This document shows, piece by piece, positions 60,662 through 64,000 of a DNA stretch of 64,000 nucleotides. The stretch's first letter is position 1; every line of letters starts with the position of its first letter. The stretch covers positions 225,826-289,825 of the forward strand of contig CAVXYK010000012.1 of assembly GCA_963765875.1 (NCBI GenBank), in the 5' to 3' direction. The position numbers and the translations under genes were made by a program. The DNA comes from JAWKOK01 sp963765875 (GTDB lineage Bacteria > Chloroflexota > Anaerolineae > Caldilineales > Caldilineaceae). Below the pieces are notes generated by a model that saw only the letters and a list, made by a program, of their open reading frames with translations, had not been told where the DNA came from and did no database searches.

Positions 60662-61216
60662 ATACCTGGTAGACGACGAGAACGCAGAGAAGAGCGACAG
60701 GAAAATCGTCAGACGTTTGGCCGCGGGGGCAGCGCCACCTGCTACCAGATGCGCGAGAAGCTAGTCTCCATCGGCGACGATTTTTGGATAGAAGACGACC
60801 GTGGTCAGAAGGTCTTCAAGGTTGACGGCAAGGCGATGCGCGTGCGCAATACGCTCAACTTTGAGGATGCCAATCGCAATGTGTTGTGCAAGATCCAGGA
60901 ACGAATGCTGCGTGTAAAGGACACTATGGAGGTCGAGGATGCTCGTGGCGCCCAGGTGGCCATGGTCAAGAAGGCCCTTATCTCGCCGATCCGCGATCGT
61001 TTTACTGTCAAGATTAAGAATGGCCCCGATCTGGAGGTCAAGGGCAACATCCTCGATCACGAGTACACGATTGGCCAAGGTCGGGACAAGGTGGCCGAGG
61101 TCTCGAAGAAGTGGTTCCGCATCCGCGACTCCTATGGTGTTCAGATTGATCCGGGACAGGACGATGTCGTCATTCTGGCTGTGGCTGTTTGTATCGATCA
61201 GATGGCCCACGGATGA
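60662..61216 (+). CDS. LURP-one-like protein with ATA in the start position
   Basis: About 184 residues. The LURP-one/tubby-like barrel is clear: YQMREKLVSIGDDFWIEDDR, KVFKVDGKAMRVRNTLNFED, LCKIQERMLRVKDTMEVED, KKALISPIRDRFTVKI and VKGNILDHEYTIGQ. An ATG exists at 60749, but the family has a basic leader before YQMR, and here it is present in frame (GRRRERREERQENRQTFGRG). The leader begins with ATA at 60662, exactly 7 bases after AAAAGGAG. So translation probably starts at this ATA, or ATG has changed to ATA. The barrel is thought to bind lipids or act as a scaffold; its role here is unknown. Confidence 0.7.
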   Translation: MPGRRRERREERQENRQTFGRGGSATCYQMREKLVSIGDDFWIEDDRGQKVFKVDGKAMRVRNTLNFEDANRNVLCKIQERMLRVKDTMEVEDARGAQVAMVKKALISPIRDRFTVKIKNGPDLEVKGNILDHEYTIGQGRDKVAEVSKKWFRIRDSYGVQIDPGQDDVVILAVAVCIDQMAHG

Positions 61217-61331
61217 TGTGGATTGGCGGGGAGCCGGCTCCCCGCGCCGGTAACACGAGCTGGCACATCCCCGTACGCGTTGTCAGATTGCTGTGACATC
61301 AGTAGCCGGTTGAAAGTGCCTTCTCCATCAG

Positions 61332-61500
61332 TTGACGCTCGGCGAATTACCGGTCACACAAAAAACATGCGCTGAGCCGCAAGGCGTGATGGGGCAGGAG
61401 AGCGAATATCTGTCGATGTTGGCCACCGCCGGCGCCGTCATCGAATCCGCCCGCACATTGGAGTTGCTGACGGCTGACGGCACGCCGTTGTTGTTGTATC
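61332..61500 (+). pseudogene. META/HslJ-domain remnant
   Basis: Within the 450-base gap after the LURP-like gene one frame reads GELPVTQKTCAEPQGVMGQE, SEYLSMLATAGAVI and LELLTADGTPLLLYH. This resembles the C-terminal half of META (HslJ-type) domains: TxxxC, then EYLxxLxxA, then LxLLxADG. The N-terminal half and a signal peptide are missing, and the frame after LLLYH does not continue the domain. A decayed gene fragment. Confidence 0.45.
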
Positions 61501-61667
61501 ACGGCGATAGATGGACTGTACGTTGTTGGGGTGGAGGTAAGCAGAGCGCAGGCGAGTGTTGCCATAGATGGCCGAGCTGTCGGTCATCTATGGTATCCTT
61601 CCGCCACTGCCCATGTTCGCTCGCTTCAAATCCATGGGCGACGTACAGAACGTGAATGGACTGATAC

Positions 61668-64000
61668 ATGAAAACTGCCGTACGGATCCTACGTCTTCTC
61701 GGATATTTGCTGGCAGCGCTCGGGATTTTGATATTCGTCCGGGTTGACCGCAGCAATGCCGCTCTCGTAGATTCGCTGGAGCGAAGCGCAGTGGCGCAAG
61801 TTGACGAATCGCAGACTCCTGCCGTCTCGCCGTCGGAGGGTGAATTCAGCTACCGTACCGCTCGCATCGGCGCCGAACAGGGGCTATCAAGTCCAGAAAC
61901 ATGGGGCGTTGTGCGCGACGATCAGGGTTTCATCTGGATCGGCACGATGGACGGGTTGAACCGCTACGATGCCTATGGGATGAAGGTCTTCAAGCACCGC
62001 CTGTCCGACCCGACCAGCCTGAGCGACAATTCAATTCGGTCGCTCTACGTGGATGGAGCCGGCAATCTATGGATCGGCAGCTGGTTCAACGGACTGAATC
62101 GCTTCGACCATGAGACCGAGACGTTCACCCGTTTTCAACATGACCCGGACGATCCCAACAGCCTGAGCAACGATACGATCAATACCATTCTGGAGGACCG
62201 TAGCGGCACATTGTGGCTGGGTACGCGTGGCGGGTTGAACCGCTTCGATCCGACTACGGGCCTATTCACTGCCTACCTGCACAACCCGGACGACCCCGAC
62301 TCACTTGTCAACAACGGCGTATTTGCCCTGGCAGAAGATGAGGACGGAATGCTTTGGGTAGGCACGGATGGCGGTCTCGACCACTTCGACCCTGCCGCCG
62401 GGACGTTCCGCCATTATCAAAACGATCCGGATGATCCCGCCAGCCTGAGCAGCGACGTGATCCGTGCGCTCTTTGTTGACGAGCGCGGCGATCTGTGGGT
62501 TGGCACGTGGGGCGGCGGCCTCAACCGCCTGGAGCGGCAGCGCGACACTTTTGTCCAATATCGCCATGATCCAGACGATTCCAGCAGTTTGAACAATGAC
62601 GCGATCTTCGTTATCAAGCAAGCCGACAACGGTCATCTTTGGATCGGCACATTTGGCGGCGGTCCCGCCCGGTTCGATCCGCAGACCGGGAGATTTCAGC
62701 GTCTTGGGTTTGGGCAAGGAGACCCATGGCCGTTGGACTCAAGCTCAGTCAGCGGGGCGCTTGAGGCAGACGGTTTGCTCTGGTTAACGACGACCGACGA
62801 CGTCTTTCTGTTCGATCTTCATCCGAAACCTTTTCGCACTTTTCAGCATGATCCAGACAATGTCAACAGCCTAGCCGCCAATGAGATCAACGCCATCTAC
62901 GAAGACCCCCAGGGCATCCTCTGGGTGGCGACAGGTTCGACCGGTCTGAACCGGATCGACCGTGCCACCGGAGAGGTTCGCCGTTTCCAGGAAAACCAGG
63001 AGGATCCGGCCGGTTCCAGCGCCAACGAGATCTGGGAGATCGCACCGATCCAGACGGCACGCTCTGGCTGGCCACCTTTGGCAGCGGCCTGGCCAACTTT
63101 GATCCGCAGACCGGGGAAGCGGTCTATTTCCGCAACGACGCCAACGATCCCGCGAGCCTGGCTTCGAACATGGCCACCGCTGTGCTGCGCGATCAATCCG
63201 GCCGCCTCTGGGTAGGCACATGGGATTCAGGGCTGGATTCCTACGATCCGGAGACCGGCATTTTCAGTCACTATGCGCACGATCCGGATGATCCTACGAG
63301 TTTGAGCAACAACGCCGTTACGATGCTGAACGAAGATCATCACGGCGACCTTTGGATTGGCACCCTGTCAGGCGGCTTCAACCGCTTCGACAGCGCAACC
63401 AACTCGTTCATCCGCTATCAAGGCAAAGCCGGCGACTCGCAGCGTGTTCTCGCCAGTGGCGTGACCTCAGTATTGTATGATCGGTCTGGGCGTCTATGGG
63501 CGGGGTTGCTGGGCGGCGGGCTGGTCGAGCTTGATGTGGACACGGGCGAGCTGATCATGCAGTACAGTAGCCGTACTGATCTCCCAAGTGACTCTATTCA
63601 AAGCATCCTGGAGGATGAGCTGGGCCATCTATGGTTGGGTACCGGCCATGGGCTGTCCCGCTTCGATCCCGACACCGGCGCCATTCGCAACTATGATGTG
63701 ACAGATGGGCTGCCGAGCGACACCTTCGAGATGTCCACCGTATTTCAGAGCCCAAGCGGCGAGATGTTCTTCGGCACGTCAGCCGGCCTGCTGGTCTTTC
63801 ACCCCGGGCAGATCCACGATAATACGTTGGCTCCGCCCGTGGTCATTACTGACTTGTTGCTCAACAACGAGTCTGTCCCCGTCGAAGAGCCGGGCTCGAC
63901 ATTGGAGCAGGCCATCAACTGGACGGACTCGGTGGCGCTCTCCTATCTTGACCGCGTGTTCTCGTTTGAGTTCACGGCCTTGAGCTATCTGGCCCCGAAC
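61668..64000 (+). CDS. Reg_prop two-component sensor, N-terminal part (runs off the window, one frameshift)
   Basis: The N-terminus has a membrane helix/signal anchor (LLGYLLAALGILIFVRV), then a series of Reg_prop propeller blades of the form SLSDNSIRSLYVDGAGNLWI and GLNRFDHETETFTRFQHDPD, about twelve seen. The frame shifts once near 63045 and picks up DGTLWLATFGSGLANFDPQT to the end of the window, where a Y_Y_Y-like domain begins (PPVVITDLLLNNESVPV). In this family a membrane helix, a kinase or other output domain and often a receiver and AraC domain follow. It would sense an extracellular ligand, often a glycan, through the propeller. Confidence 0.82.

Overview
The window looks like about 64 kb of a chromosome from an uncultured Chloroflexota bacterium, probably of the Anaerolineae/Caldilineae/Ardenticatenia kind. 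This is inferred from gene families, not from a marker gene. The signs are: GC-rich coding, very large SARP/cyclase-like/AAA/TPR regulators, a run of GT39-type membrane glycosyltransferases that share a C-terminal beta-sandwich module, FG-GAP and Reg_prop propellers, and DUF433/DUF5615, VapBC and BrnTA-like toxin-antitoxin modules. I saw no rRNA, tRNA or CRISPR array.

Layout. 0-2.5 kb: the 3' part of an ABC exporter and a VapBC-type pair with a palindromic operator candidate. 2.6-23.4 kb: two tandem copies of one locus plan. Each has a roughly 1530-codon regulator on the minus strand (SARP, degenerate cyclase-like domain, AAA ATPase, TPR, lectin-like C-terminus), divergent from a plus-strand operon. 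Each operon opens with a small dimeric alpha/beta-barrel protein and continues with lipoprotein hydrolases. An ISL3-family element sits in the divergent promoter region of copy A. 23.5-32.4 kb: a minus-strand mixture of VOC, GNAT, amidohydrolase, two toxin-antitoxin pairs, a GH3 glycosidase and a decayed gene of unknown function. 32.8-40.9 kb: a two-component system followed by two large exported propeller proteins, one carrying a GH5 glycosidase. 41.3-60.3 kb: a minus-strand cell-envelope glycan block (GT2, PH-like membrane protein, GNAT, GT4, a PTPS-related membrane protein and five GT39-type proteins). 60.4-64 kb: a tandem repeat, a LURP-one-like protein, a META-domain remnant and the start of a Reg_prop sensor that runs off the window.

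The most striking global feature is the uneven distribution of broken reading frames. Between about 2.6 and 39 kb I can place more than twenty frameshifts, one in-frame stop and one missing start codon. The roughly 17 kb of GT genes from 41.3 to 58.8 kb are open throughout. Two genes have ATA exactly where ATG is expected. This could reflect local decay of accessory genes or uneven assembly quality, and the sequence alone cannot decide.

How the genes may work together (inference): the duplicated regulators probably control the adjacent lipoprotein hydrolase operons, which act at the cell surface. The two-component system probably controls the propeller/GH5 proteins. The GT block probably builds a surface glycan.
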